A DNA stretch of 64,000 nt from Pseudoselenomonas ruminantium. Its GTDB lineage: Bacteria; Bacillota; Negativicutes; Selenomonadales; Selenomonadaceae. Shown here one piece after another: positions 8,228 to 17,015 of the stretch. Below the pieces are notes generated by a model. That model was not told where the DNA came from. It saw only the letters and a program-made list of their open reading frames with translations, and did not search any database. Within the stretch, counting starts at the first letter, position 1, and every line of letters begins with the position of its first letter. Where the stretch lies: contig NZ_FNJQ01000012.1 of the NCBI RefSeq assembly GCF_900104055.1, forward strand, positions 1-64,000. The letters are read 5' to 3'. The position numbers and the translations under genes are program-made.

Positions 8228-9539
8228 GCTACAGAAAATCTTAGCAGGGATTGTTGCCATCTGCGTGCTGTTCTTCGGCTTTGTGGTGGTTCGTCTGGGG
8301 GCAGCGCCCAACGACAACAGCGTCAAGCTGAAGGAAATATCCCATGAAAATTACGCCCATCTGGGCAAAGAGGCCTATAAGGATGCTTATCCATTGGAAT
8401 ACAAATCCTTCATGAAAAACAATATGGGTGGTGAGTCGCCTACCGGCTACGGCGGCAGCGATCCGGGCAAATCCTACATTGAAATGCAGCCGGAAATCAA
8501 GGAAAATTTCAAAGGTTACAAATTCTCTGTGCAGTATGATGTGGCCCGCGGTCATACCTGGGCTGGCGTAGACCAGATCAATTCCCAGCGCATCGGCCCG
8601 CAGAAGGGCAACTGCATCGTCTGCAAGAGCTCCTGGATGTATGACAAATGGTACAAGGAAAGCGGCTGGGATTTTGCCTCCAAACCCTTTGCCGAGGCAA
8701 CGCCGCCTTATACCAACAAGGACACCGTGGAAGGTACTGACCTCTACTTCGGCTGCTCCTCCTGCCATGATCCCGATACCATGGAACTGCGCGTTTACCA
8801 GCAGGGCTTCGTGGAATCCATGGCCATGAAGGGCATTGATATCAGCAAGGCCAGCCATAATGAAATGCGCGGCTATGTCTGTGGCCAGTGCCATAACGAA
8901 TACTACTTCATGAAAGAAGACGGCAGAGTACGCCATCCGTTCATCGGCGGCTACGAGCCGGAAGAACAGTTCCAGTGGTATCAGAGCGGTGCAGCCGGCG
9001 GATTCACGGAAGACTGGATTCATCCTGACTCCAAGACGCCGATGCTCAAGGCGCAGCATCCGGACTTCGAGATCTGGACCACGAGCGTTCATGCCGATGC
9101 CGGTGTGACCTGCGTGGACTGCCATATGCCTTATATGCGTGAGGATGGCCAGAAGTACACCTCGCATTGGATGACGAGCCCACTCAAGACGGCTGAGGAA
9201 TCCTGCCTCAAGTGCCATGATGAGAGCAAGGAAACCCTGATCGCCCGCGTCAAGACCATCCATGACAATAACTTCAAGCTCCAGCGCGTAGCAGGTCAGA
9301 CGGTAGCCAAGGCACATCTGGCCGTCAAGGCTGCCATGGATGCCGGTGCAACCGACAACCAGCTGGCAGGCGCCCGTCTGAAACTCCGTGAAGCACAGTG
9401 GTACTGGGATTGGGTAGCCGCTGAAAACGGCAATGGCTTCCATAACCCCGACAAGTGCATGCGCGTCAGCGGCGAAGCCATTGACCTGGCTCATCAGGTA
9501 ATCGAAGAGGCCAATGCTCTGGTAAAGGGCAGTTTATAA
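8220..9539 (+). CDS. nrfA: ammonia-forming cytochrome c nitrite reductase catalytic subunit
   Basis: A 439-residue pentaheme enzyme that reduces nitrite to ammonium with six electrons outside the cytoplasmic membrane. The diagnostic catalytic heme site CIVCK is at residues 132-136 (lysine instead of histidine), followed by four ordinary sites: CSSCH (179), CGQCH (221), CVDCH (298) and CLKCH (329). An N-terminal hydrophobic segment (about residues 5-28) acts as signal or anchor. It uses a TTG start with a GGGGGG ribosome-binding site and overlaps nrfH. It is the sole partner of nrfH here; no nrfB/C/D or nrfI was seen. Confidence 0.95.
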   Translation: MSKLQKILAGIVAICVLFFGFVVVRLGAAPNDNSVKLKEISHENYAHLGKEAYKDAYPLEYKSFMKNNMGGESPTGYGGSDPGKSYIEMQPEIKENFKGYKFSVQYDVARGHTWAGVDQINSQRIGPQKGNCIVCKSSWMYDKWYKESGWDFASKPFAEATPPYTNKDTVEGTDLYFGCSSCHDPDTMELRVYQQGFVESMAMKGIDISKASHNEMRGYVCGQCHNEYYFMKEDGRVRHPFIGGYEPEEQFQWYQSGAAGGFTEDWIHPDSKTPMLKAQHPDFEIWTTSVHADAGVTCVDCHMPYMREDGQKYTSHWMTSPLKTAEESCLKCHDESKETLIARVKTIHDNNFKLQRVAGQTVAKAHLAVKAAMDAGATDNQLAGARLKLREAQWYWDWVAAENGNGFHNPDKCMRVSGEAIDLAHQVIEEANALVKGSL

Positions 9540-9566
9540 GATTTTTATGATTGCTTTTCCCTAATC

Positions 9567-9603
9567 AAATCAGACCGGTCATTTTTGACCGGTCTGATTT
9601 TTT
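9567..9603. terminator. terminator between convergent nrfA and moaC
   Basis: A perfect 14-bp stem, AAATCAGACCGGTC (9567-9580) with GACCGGTCTGATTT (9587-9600), around a 6-base loop and running into T residues. It serves nrfA and, read from the other strand, may serve moaC. Confidence 0.9.
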
Positions 9604-9608
9604 GCGTA

Positions 9609-10085
9609 TCAGCGTATAAATTCGCCGCTCTTGCCGCCGCTCTTGCGGTCGAGATGGATCTCGCTGATCTCCATGCGCTTGTCGATGGCCTTGCACATAT
9701 CGTAGATGGTCAGAAGCGCTGTGCTCACTGCATGCAGAGCTTCCATCTCCACACCAGTGAGTCCCGTAACCTTCACGGTGGCAATGGCCTTTACGGCGCA
9801 GGCACTTTCGAGCATTTCAAAATCCACGCTGCACTTGGCCAGCGGCAGCGGATGGCATAGTGGGATGACCGAACTGGTATTCTTCGCCGCCATGATGCCC
9901 GCAATCCGCGCAACCCCTAGCACATCCCCCTTGGCCGCCGTGCCCTGTTTTATGGCTTCGAATGCCGGCTGGCTGACCTTGATCAGCCCGGAAGCCACTG
10001 CCGTGCGGTGCGTTTCGCTCTTGCCGCTGACATCCACCATGATGGCCTGCCCCTGTTCGTCAAAATGGGTGAGTCCGTTGTCCAT
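9609..10085 (-). CDS. moaC: cyclic pyranopterin monophosphate synthase MoaC
   Basis: A 158-residue enzyme of molybdenum-cofactor biosynthesis that converts the MoaA product to cyclic pyranopterin monophosphate. Recognisable MoaC signatures are [16 protein letters not shown] near the N terminus, [18 protein letters not shown] in the middle and [22 protein letters not shown]. Length matches the family. The ribosome-binding site on the minus strand is AAGGAG, and a TACAAT -10 element lies upstream at about 10121-10126. No other moa/mog gene is in the window. Confidence 0.95.
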   Translation of the reverse strand: MDNGLTHFDEQGQAIMVDVSGKSETHRTAVASGLIKVSQPAFEAIKQGTAAKGDVLGVARIAGIMAAKNTSSVIPLCHPLPLAKCSVDFEMLESACAVKAIATVKVTGLTGVEMEALHAVSTALLTIYDMCKAIDKRMEISEIHLDRKSGGKSGEFIR

Positions 10086-10176
10086 ATAAGTATCGCTCCT
10101 TTTTCTGTCGATACATTCATTGTAGCAAGTTGCAGGGGAAAGCTAAAGGATATTTTTCACAAAGGGGCGAAATAAA

Positions 10177-10205
10177 TTTAAGATTTCGGTTAGTCTGTAC
10201 GATAT
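10177..10205 (+). promoter_or_regulatory. putative sigma-28 promoter of the flagellinolysin gene
   Basis: TTTAAG (10177-10182), a 17-base spacer and CGATAT (10200-10205) lie 55 bases before the start codon. The short leader ends in TTCAAGGAGG, whose GGA could also be a CsrA target. Confidence 0.75.
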
Positions 10206-10260
10206 AAGATATGAGCGATAAGGATAAGGTTTGTACGTTGCACTTCAAGGAGGAAGTATC

Positions 10261-12036
10261 ATGTCCATGGTTATCAAAAACAATATGTCGGCCCAAAGGG
10301 CGTTGAACGAGTTGAATAAGAATACCAAAACATTGTCCAAGCAGCTGAAAAAGGTTGGTTCTGGCATGAAGATCAACAGCGCTGAAGATGATGCTTCCGG
10401 CTATGCGATTTCCGAGCGCATGCGCGTACAGATTCGTGGCCTCGGGCAGGACATCGACAACACCCAGAACGCCATCAGCATGCTGCGCACGGCCGAAGGT
10501 GCAGCCAGCTCTACGGTGGAAATCCTGAAGACGCTGAAGGAAAAGGCCATCAATGCGGCCAATGACACTAACACCGATGCTGACCGGGCCACGATTCAGA
10601 AGGAAGTGGATCAGTCAATCGACCAGATTGATGATAACGCGAATGTCACCTTCAACGGCAAGACATTGTTTGACGGTTCGGCAGATGTGGCCGACGATGT
10701 CAAGCAGACCATCATCAAGGCGCTGAATTCGGAATGGATCGCCCGCAGCCTGGAGATGGTAAAGAATGCTTACGGCATGTCGTTTCAGGAAGATGGTGCT
10801 TCTGTAACAGTGATGGATGTGCAGTTCAAGAATGAAGGTGGCAATAAGCTGGCGTATGTATCATCTGAGTCAATCGGTGGTGTAACCAGTAAACTGACGT
10901 TGACTATAAATATGGATTTCTACGATCAGCTCAATCAGAATGATGTGAATGGTTCTACGGACAGCGCGGGAGCTACATATCTTGACCGTACGATTGCGCA
11001 TGAACTGACGCATGCAGTCATGCGCGCCAATATCACAGATATGTCCAGCTTGCCCAAGTATATCCGTGAAGGTTCTGCAGAATTCATTCATGGTATTGAT
11101 GATGAACGGAAATATTCGTTATCAATGCTAAATATTAGTGATATTACGGATACATTTGACGGCGTGCATGATGATCCAGATGATGATACGGATTTTCCTT
11201 ATACGGTTGGGTATGTATTCTTGCACTATATCAATAAAGTGGGCGGCCATGAAGATGCCATGCAGCGCTTTATGTCAGTCCTCGATGAGAAGGGCGGCAC
11301 GGCCTATGATGAGGCCATCAGCGCAGCGACCAAAGGGCGGCTCAACTCGCGCACGGAAGCAGAAACGGCTTTGAAAAATGACTTTGACTCCTATTTGGCC
11401 AGTGGTCATACGGTCAATGAATTCTATAAGGCCTATTGCGATATTGATCTGGATAATACTCGCGATACCGGTTCGGTCAAAGGCTCCAAAGCCTGGGGCG
11501 GCGATGAAGAAGATGCCGAGAATGTCGTGCTCGAAGGTAAGTCCACGCGTTTCTGGTACTATCCCAGTGGGAATTCCAGTACGATTGAAGGCCTGACGGT
11601 CAAATGGGGCGATTTCTCCCGTCCCGATACTGGCTTTCGCTTTCAGGTGGGCACCAAGGCCAATCAACAGATCAAGGCGGCCTTCTCCGATATCCATGCC
11701 CAGGCTCTCGGACTGCTCTCGGATGAAGGGGAAACCGTACAGCTGACCACGCGGGCAAATGCCAAACGGGCACTGACGATTTTTGACAATGCCCTGCAAA
11801 AGGTACTCGACCAGCAGACCACGATTGGTGCGATTCAGAGCCGCCTCAACTATACGGCGCAGAACCTCACTACGGCACAGGAAAACGTGACCAGTTCCGA
11901 ATCCACCATCCGGGATGCCGATATGGCCAAGGAGATGACTGAATACACCAAGGCCAACGTTCTGACGCAGGCCGCACAGAGCATGCTGGCGCAGGCCAAT
12001 CAATCCAGCAGCGGTGTCCTGAGTTTGTTACAGTAA
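10261..12036 (+). CDS. flagellinolysin: flagellin with an inserted zinc metalloprotease domain
   Basis: A 591-residue protein. Typical flagellin D0/D1 ends are present: residues 1-140 with SGMKINSAEDDASGYAISER, and a C-terminal 150 with STIRDADMAKEM and ending SLLQ. Between them a protease domain replaces the usual variable region. It has HELTH at residues 247-251 (two zinc histidines and the catalytic glutamate) and GSAEF with a third-ligand candidate, Glu274, 23 residues on. This is the flagellinolysin architecture described in diverse bacteria, giving filaments a proteolytic surface. The start at 10261 follows AAGGAGGA; an upstream in-frame start at 10231 is less likely. It is cotranscribed with the giant flagellin 28 bases downstream. 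Substrate specificity cannot be read here. Confidence 0.92.
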   Translation: MSMVIKNNMSAQRALNELNKNTKTLSKQLKKVGSGMKINSAEDDASGYAISERMRVQIRGLGQDIDNTQNAISMLRTAEGAASSTVEILKTLKEKAINAANDTNTDADRATIQKEVDQSIDQIDDNANVTFNGKTLFDGSADVADDVKQTIIKALNSEWIARSLEMVKNAYGMSFQEDGASVTVMDVQFKNEGGNKLAYVSSESIGGVTSKLTLTINMDFYDQLNQNDVNGSTDSAGATYLDRTIAHELTHAVMRANITDMSSLPKYIREGSAEFIHGIDDERKYSLSMLNISDITDTFDGVHDDPDDDTDFPYTVGYVFLHYINKVGGHEDAMQRFMSVLDEKGGTAYDEAISAATKGRLNSRTEAETALKNDFDSYLASGHTVNEFYKAYCDIDLDNTRDTGSVKGSKAWGGDEEDAENVVLEGKSTRFWYYPSGNSSTIEGLTVKWGDFSRPDTGFRFQVGTKANQQIKAAFSDIHAQALGLLSDEGETVQLTTRANAKRALTIFDNALQKVLDQQTTIGAIQSRLNYTAQNLTTAQENVTSSESTIRDADMAKEMTEYTKANVLTQAAQSMLAQANQSSSGVLSLLQ

Positions 12037-12064
12037 GAATTGTTCGTCTACAGGGAAGTGATGG

Positions 12065-14926
12065 ATGATGAAGATTATGAACAATAGCAGTGCCATGTTG
12101 GCACTGGGGGAAACAAAGAAAAATCAGAAGTCACTGGATAAGCAGCTGAAGAAATTAGCCAGTGGCATGAAAATTAACGGGGCTGATGATGGTGCTGCAG
12201 AATATTCCATTTCAGAGAGAATGCGGGTGCGTATCCGTGCTTTGGGGCAGAATGAGCAGAATGTGAAAACTGGCTATAACCTTTTAAGGGTGGCAGAAGG
12301 CGGTGTGCAGAGTCAGTTGGACATCATGCGCACCATCAAGCAAAAGGTCATAGATGCCTGCAATGACACGAACACAGACCTGGATCGGGAGACCATCCAA
12401 AAGGAAATCGACCACGGCTACCAGCAGATAGACGACATCGCTTATGACACCAACTATAACGGCAAAGTCCTGCTCTGCGGCGGCGATTATGTCAAGGAAA
12501 GCGTATACGCCTGGGAAATAAAGCCTGATGGCGAGCTGGTGGAGGGCAGCGACAGGCTGAACGTGATTCCTGACAATTACGATACCTTAGACGAATTGAC
12601 CGGCCCCTTCGACATCTTCAGCAGATGGAAGCAGACAAACAACTGGACTACTTCTGCCCCCATTGAGTTAAGTACCAGGAACTCCACCGACGGCACCCCG
12701 GACACTATAAAAGGCACATTCGATTACACCAATGTAAACGAGATGGACGACAAAGGCATCATATTGCGCACATATGATGCAAACGGTATTGTCAGCTATT
12801 CTGCATTCGTCTTCAGCAGGGATGCCTCTGATAGCTACGAACAATACCAAAACTACGGGATTCCCAACAAGGTGGATATCAGCAGCTGCACGACCGTAGA
12901 ACAAGCAGTGCAAGCCATGGCAACAGCCATCAACAGCAAGAATCTGACCAATGCCTCAGCCAGCGGAAAGACCTTGATTCTGGAGTCCAAGAACCACAGC
13001 ACTGTGGGCAACGACTCCTTTCTATCCTCCTACACCATGTATGAGCGTGTCCCCCGTGCCAGCGCTGCGGCTACGGGCTTGATTACCTCTGCCAATTTCA
13101 GCGGTGGTGTCAATAGGCGCGGCATCCCAGGTGACCCTGACTCCGGATACGAAGACGGGACTCCTGCCACCTACACCATCAGTAATGTCGGTGCCGCAAC
13201 CAACGGCTCCGGCTTTGTTATACACGGCGACAGGGACATTTATATCCGTCTGGTGGAAGGCAGTGGTCTGCAAGCCGAGGGCAGCCGCCCTGCTCGCAAT
13301 ATGGATGCCGACAGCGACCTGGAAACAGACAATGTATTCCTGCTTGGCAAGGATTCAAACATCAGCTCCTTTTACCTCAGCGACAGCAGAGGTTACGGTT
13401 CCCGCATAACTCTTTCCATGTCAAACGGCACCATCACCTTGACCGCCAGCGGGATCAGCCCCACCGGCTATGCTTCCGGCAATAACTATACCGTAACGGA
13501 TGGTTTCGATGCAGACAACTTGTCTTACACGGGAGTAAAAGGTGCAGCCATCACCAACCTCTCCAACACCCCTTACAGCGGGGATCCAGCCAAGGCAGTG
13601 CTTGATGCTTCCGCCTATAATATTTCCAGCACCACCAAACCTGATGATATAGGGGAACAGCTGGAAAACTTCATCGCCGGGCTGGCAGGTACAACGGACA
13701 AGATGCTCTATTACGGGCGCTACAGTACATTCTTTGAATTTGTAGACTCCGGCTCCCAGAACGGCATGGCGGGACTGACTAAAGCATACGCCTACTCATC
13801 GATAAAAACAATCGACCTGAACAGCATGCGCAGTGCGGTGCTGAACGAGGGCAAAACCATCTCTGAGGCATTCGCCAATTTGATGCAGACATCTACCCAG
13901 CCATACAATTACTACCTAACCTCCTATCTGGAAAAGGACGACAGCGGTGCAGTCACTGGCATCAGCTTTTCGGACAACATGTACACCGACTCCAACATCG
14001 GTAATCTCATGACCAAATCCGAAGCCACCTTGGGCTATTATGAGCTGGACTTCTCCGGGGTGGACTGCTCCGACCCGGCCAATCTCCACGAGACAGGCTT
14101 CCGCTTCTACTGTGCCACTGATAAGCTGCAGTGGTACAATATCATGCTTTATAATGGCGTCGAGGATATTCCTGAGGAGCGTCCGAAAAGCGGCACGGAA
14201 ACTGAGGACATCACCACCATCCGCGTGGACATTGCCGGCGATGTTTCCAATGTGACCAATCCTTCTGAACTGGTGGATGTCATTTACAATAAGGCTGACG
14301 CAGACCTTAAAGAACTGAACCATTATTACCGCCTGGCAAGAATGCCGGATAGCACCCATCTGGTTCTCTATGACCCCCGTCGCACAGATGTCCTCACCAA
14401 TACAAGCGATTACCCCTTCCACAACGAGAAGGGGGCCAAGATCGCCGACGGTGCCTACGATAATGTCATCCTGTCCCGCCGGAACGTAATGGAAAACCGT
14501 TTCGTCATCCAAGACACGGACAAGAGTAGCATGCACACCATCATTCACCTGCCCCGGACCACCATCGACCATGTTCTGGGCTATAAAGTAGGCAGCGGCA
14601 GTCCCGAGGACTATACCGTGACAGATGCAGAGATGCGCCAGCATATGCTGGGCACCTACACCAAGGGCGTATGTGACCGCGCCATCGATTATCTTCTGGA
14701 TGCCCAAACGCTTTTGGGAGCGCAAGCGCAACGCTTAGAAGCCACTCGCGGCAATATTATCATCGCTGCCGAAAACGAGCAGGCCAGTGAATCTGTTATC
14801 CGTGATGCGGATATGGCGAAGGAAATGACCGGCTATGCCAAGGCCAACATCCTGAGCCAGACGGCGCAAAGCATGCTGGCTCAGGCTAACCAGACCAGTT
14901 CCAGCGTATTGGGACTTTTGCAGTAG
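12065..14926 (+). CDS. giant flagellin with a very long variable insert
   Basis: A 953-residue flagellin, about twice the usual size. Residues 1-145 form the D0/D1 N-terminal part (SGMKINGADDGAAEYSISER) and the last 100 the C-terminal part (RDADMAKEMTGYAKANI, ending LGLLQ). About 650-700 residues between them are surface-exposed D2/D3-type sequence I cannot assign. That insert is rich in Ser, Thr, Asn and Asp and has no HExxH motif. The insert uses C-ending codons more than the ends, suggesting separate origin. It lies 28 bases after flagellinolysin with an AGGGAAG ribosome-binding site, no own promoter and no obvious terminator. It starts at 12065 or 12068. It probably forms, or mixes into, a thicker filament. 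Confidence 0.9.
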   Translation: MMKIMNNSSAMLALGETKKNQKSLDKQLKKLASGMKINGADDGAAEYSISERMRVRIRALGQNEQNVKTGYNLLRVAEGGVQSQLDIMRTIKQKVIDACNDTNTDLDRETIQKEIDHGYQQIDDIAYDTNYNGKVLLCGGDYVKESVYAWEIKPDGELVEGSDRLNVIPDNYDTLDELTGPFDIFSRWKQTNNWTTSAPIELSTRNSTDGTPDTIKGTFDYTNVNEMDDKGIILRTYDANGIVSYSAFVFSRDASDSYEQYQNYGIPNKVDISSCTTVEQAVQAMATAINSKNLTNASASGKTLILESKNHSTVGNDSFLSSYTMYERVPRASAAATGLITSANFSGGVNRRGIPGDPDSGYEDGTPATYTISNVGAATNGSGFVIHGDRDIYIRLVEGSGLQAEGSRPARNMDADSDLETDNVFLLGKDSNISSFYLSDSRGYGSRITLSMSNGTITLTASGISPTGYASGNNYTVTDGFDADNLSYTGVKGAAITNLSNTPYSGDPAKAVLDASAYNISSTTKPDDIGEQLENFIAGLAGTTDKMLYYGRYSTFFEFVDSGSQNGMAGLTKAYAYSSIKTIDLNSMRSAVLNEGKTISEAFANLMQTSTQPYNYYLTSYLEKDDSGAVTGISFSDNMYTDSNIGNLMTKSEATLGYYELDFSGVDCSDPANLHETGFRFYCATDKLQWYNIMLYNGVEDIPEERPKSGTETEDITTIRVDIAGDVSNVTNPSELVDVIYNKADADLKELNHYYRLARMPDSTHLVLYDPRRTDVLTNTSDYPFHNEKGAKIADGAYDNVILSRRNVMENRFVIQDTDKSSMHTIIHLPRTTIDHVLGYKVGSGSPEDYTVTDAEMRQHMLGTYTKGVCDRAIDYLLDAQTLLGAQAQRLEATRGNIIIAAENEQASESVIRDADMAKEMTGYAKANILSQTAQSMLAQANQTSSSVLGLLQ

Positions 14927-15015
14927 CAGAATCTGTAGAAAAAAGCTTTCTTACCCATATGGAGTGTCAATTAGGAATTGCGGGATGAAGCAGGCAAAAC
15001 CACAAATAAAAGCTA

Positions 15016-15044
15016 TTGTTCTTTTATGCTTTATGTGGTACAAT
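15016..15044 (+). promoter_or_regulatory. promoter of the antisense (antitoxin) RNA
   Basis: TTGTTC (15016-15021), a 17-base spacer and TACAAT (15039-15044) form a good sigma-A promoter reading toward the small ORF on the opposite strand. Confidence 0.7.
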
Positions 15045-15050
15045 GAACTC

Positions 15051-15140
15051 ATCAAAAGAGTTGAATACAGTCAAGACGCTGTAACACAAAACAGAAAGGC
15101 CCCCGAACAGGCGTAGGAACCTGCCGGGGGTCTTCTGCTT
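15051..15140 (+). ncRNA. putative antisense antitoxin RNA of a par/Fst-like type I module
   Basis: An RNA of about 85-90 bases would start near 15051 and end at the G/C-rich hairpin 15100-15130. Its 5' part carries AAAAGAGTTGAATAC (15054-15068), which recurs as AAAAGAGTTAAATAC at 15247-15261 within the toxin start region (14 of 15 identical). Looser similarity continues to about 15085 and 15280. Because the toxin is read from the other strand, the RNA is complementary to the toxin mRNA around its first codons and toward its ribosome-binding site. It also shares the terminator region. This is the RNAI/RNAII layout of the par/Fst systems. Existence of the RNA is inferred. Confidence 0.6.
15100..15130. 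terminator. shared bidirectional terminator hairpin of the toxin-antitoxin module
   Basis: CCCCC...CAGG (15100-15104, 15108-15111) pairs with CCTG...GGGGG (15120-15123, 15126-15130). It is flanked by T-rich sequence on both strands (TCTTCTGCTTT rightward, CCTTTCTGTTTT leftward). It would end both convergent transcripts. Confidence 0.65.
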
Positions 15141-15174
15141 TGCCATAACCTAGTAGGAGTCGGCTATAGCTGGG

Positions 15175-15270
15175 TTAACGGTTGCCGCGACGGAAGAACC
15201 GCTCGTAAATGTAGTTCGCCAGCAAGCCAGCTAGTACACTTACCATAAAAGAGTTAAATACGTCTATCAA
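15175..15270 (-). CDS. small hydrophobic type I toxin-like peptide
   Basis: A 31-residue peptide, too short for routine gene calling. It starts with TTG (15270-15268), with GGGAGGGAGGTG 10 bases before it. It has a short N-terminal segment (MIDVFNSF), one hydrophobic helix (MVSVLAGLLANYIY) and a charged tail (ERFFRRGNR). The build matches Fst/Ldr-type membrane toxins. Its own promoter and a convergent antisense RNA with matching direct repeats support it as a real gene. The toxic function is inferred from architecture; no homologue was searched. Confidence 0.65.
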   Translation of the reverse strand: MIDVFNSFMVSVLAGLLANYIYERFFRRGNR

Positions 15271-15325
15271 AACGGGTAACACCTCCCTCCCCGTCTGATT
15301 GCCGGTTCAGGGCGCGACAGCTGTT

Positions 15326-15355
15326 ATTATATCATATAGCTGCAAAATCGAGCAA
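15326..15355 (-). promoter_or_regulatory. promoter of the small toxin-like gene
   Basis: On the minus strand TTGCTC (15355-15350), an 18-base spacer and TATAAT (15331-15326) would start the toxin mRNA near 15318, giving a leader of about 50 bases. Confidence 0.65.
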
Positions 15356-15361
15356 AAAATA

Positions 15362-15389
15362 TTTAAGTAAATAAAAAATCTACCGATAA
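15362..15389 (+). promoter_or_regulatory. putative sigma-28 promoter of the 443-residue flagellin gene
   Basis: TTTAAG (15362-15367), a 16-base spacer and CGATAA (15384-15389). The leader of about 95 bases contains several GGA triplets, including ATAAGGATAT and the Shine-Dalgarno AAGGAGG, as possible CsrA sites. Confidence 0.7.
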
Positions 15390-15488
15390 CATTATTAGGA
15401 AGGATGGCAAATCTGCATCGGGGAAGGTGCAGGCTTGCGTTTTATAAGGATATAGATTTTGGGGTTATAAACAAGGAGGTTGGCCATC

Positions 15489-16820
15489 ATGGCTTTAGTA
15501 GTGAAGAACAATATGCAGGCAAAGAATACGCTGAACCAGCTTAATCGCAATGAAAAGGCCATGAGCAAGGGGCTGAAGAAGTTGGCTTCGGGTATGAAGA
15601 TCAACAGCGCCGCTGATGACGCCTCAGGTCTGTCCATCGCGGAGAGAATGGATGTGCGCCTGCGCAGTCTGGAACAGGACAATGCCAATGTGCAGAACGG
15701 CGGCAGCATGTTGAAGGTAGCCGAGGGCGCAATGTCCAGCACGGTTGATATCCTCAAGACCATGAAGGAAAAGGTTATCAATGCTGCCAACGATACCAAT
15801 AGCGATGCTGACCGGGCAATCATTCAGAAGGAAATCGATCAGGCCATTGACCAGATCGATGATAATGCCAATGCAACTTATAATGGCAAGTTGATGCTGG
15901 ATGGTTCGTGTAATGATTTGGTTAAGCCAGGAGAAGACGGAAAGGGAACCTACACCCATTTGACTAATCAATCTTTTGTAGAAGGTACCACGGACAGGAC
16001 TAGATTAACTAATCTTAAATCTGGTGTTGGTGAATCGTTAGGAATATTAGTCGGTGATACGATCACGGTTTCTTATGTAAAAGATGGTGAAACTCAGATA
16101 AAATCGTTTGAAGTTACAAAAAATATGCGCTTTGGTGATGTATTTGATTGGACACCGTGTAGTGAAGATATGACCATACAGGATTTTCCGGATGATCGTT
16201 CTAAGATAGGTGTGGACCAATTTGGCAATGATGTCTTTACGGCGGATCGAAAAGAAGCTATTACCTTTAGAGCAAAAAATGGTGGTGTAGATGGCCAAAT
16301 TAGCGGACTGACGATATGTGTTTCTGATAATAAAGGGAATTTACGTAAGTCGGCGAATGCGGTGCTGGATAACTTCAATGAGACGATTCGTGCCCAAAAT
16401 CCATCTCCGGATAATGCCTTAGTATTCCAAAGCGGGACGAAGGCTAATGATGCTATCAAGGTTGGCTTTTCGGATATGCGCTCGGTAGCGTTAGGATTGA
16501 AAACGCCTGACGGAAAGACTTTGAATATCTCTACGCAGGCTAATGCTAATGCGGCTATCAATGTAGTAGATACGGCACTGCAGAAGGTTTTGGATCTGCA
16601 GACCAAGATCGGTTCGGTAGAGAGCCGTTTGGATTATACTTCCAGTAATATCGTGGTATCTGCTGAGAATACGCAATCTTCCATGTCGGTAGTTCGGGAT
16701 GCGGATATGGCCAAAGAAATGACCGCTTACACGAAGGATAATGTACTGTTGCAAGCATCCCAGTCCATGCTGGCACAGGCTAATCAGAACAGCAGCTCCG
16801 TATTGAGCTTGTTACAGTGA
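15489..16820 (+). CDS. flagellin
   Basis: A 443-residue flagellin, the filament subunit exported through the flagellar type III system. Conserved D0/D1 segments are SGMKINSAADDASGLSIAER near residue 40 and RDADMAKEMTAYTKDNVLLQ near the C terminus, ending SLLQ. The middle (about 145-300) is a variable domain. The ATG at 15489 lies 9 bases after AAGGAGG; an in-frame TTG at 15480 is too close to that site. The gene is monocistronic between a sigma-28-like promoter and a strong terminator. It is closest in length to fliC at 42469 and may be an alternative or minor subunit. Confidence 0.93.
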   Translation: MALVVKNNMQAKNTLNQLNRNEKAMSKGLKKLASGMKINSAADDASGLSIAERMDVRLRSLEQDNANVQNGGSMLKVAEGAMSSTVDILKTMKEKVINAANDTNSDADRAIIQKEIDQAIDQIDDNANATYNGKLMLDGSCNDLVKPGEDGKGTYTHLTNQSFVEGTTDRTRLTNLKSGVGESLGILVGDTITVSYVKDGETQIKSFEVTKNMRFGDVFDWTPCSEDMTIQDFPDDRSKIGVDQFGNDVFTADRKEAITFRAKNGGVDGQISGLTICVSDNKGNLRKSANAVLDNFNETIRAQNPSPDNALVFQSGTKANDAIKVGFSDMRSVALGLKTPDGKTLNISTQANANAAINVVDTALQKVLDLQTKIGSVESRLDYTSSNIVVSAENTQSSMSVVRDADMAKEMTAYTKDNVLLQASQSMLAQANQNSSSVLSLLQ

Positions 16821-16843
16821 TTGATTTATAGTATAATAGACGA

Positions 16844-16890
16844 GCCCTGTGCTTACGGAAGGGATGAACTTCTGTAAGCACAGGGCGTTT
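16844..16890 (+). terminator. intrinsic terminator after the 443-residue flagellin
   Basis: A stem of 18 bases, GCCCTGTGCTTACGGAAG (16844-16861) with CTTCTGTAAGCACAGGGC (16869-16886), one mismatch, followed by GTTTGT. The rest of the gap to 17015 is AT-rich and holds no gene. Confidence 0.85.
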
Positions 16891-17015
16891 GTAGTAATTA
16901 GGATATTATAAATATTGAATTATTTAATTAAATTATTTCATACAATAGAATATATTAGTAGAAGATGTAAAGGATTGAAACTGCATTTTAATTTTTATGA
17001 ATGGGGTGCTTTAAA

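Noticed and set aside
10261-16820. prophage or transposon carrying the flagellin cluster
   Set aside because: No integrase, transposase, att-like repeats or tRNA target was found around the cluster.
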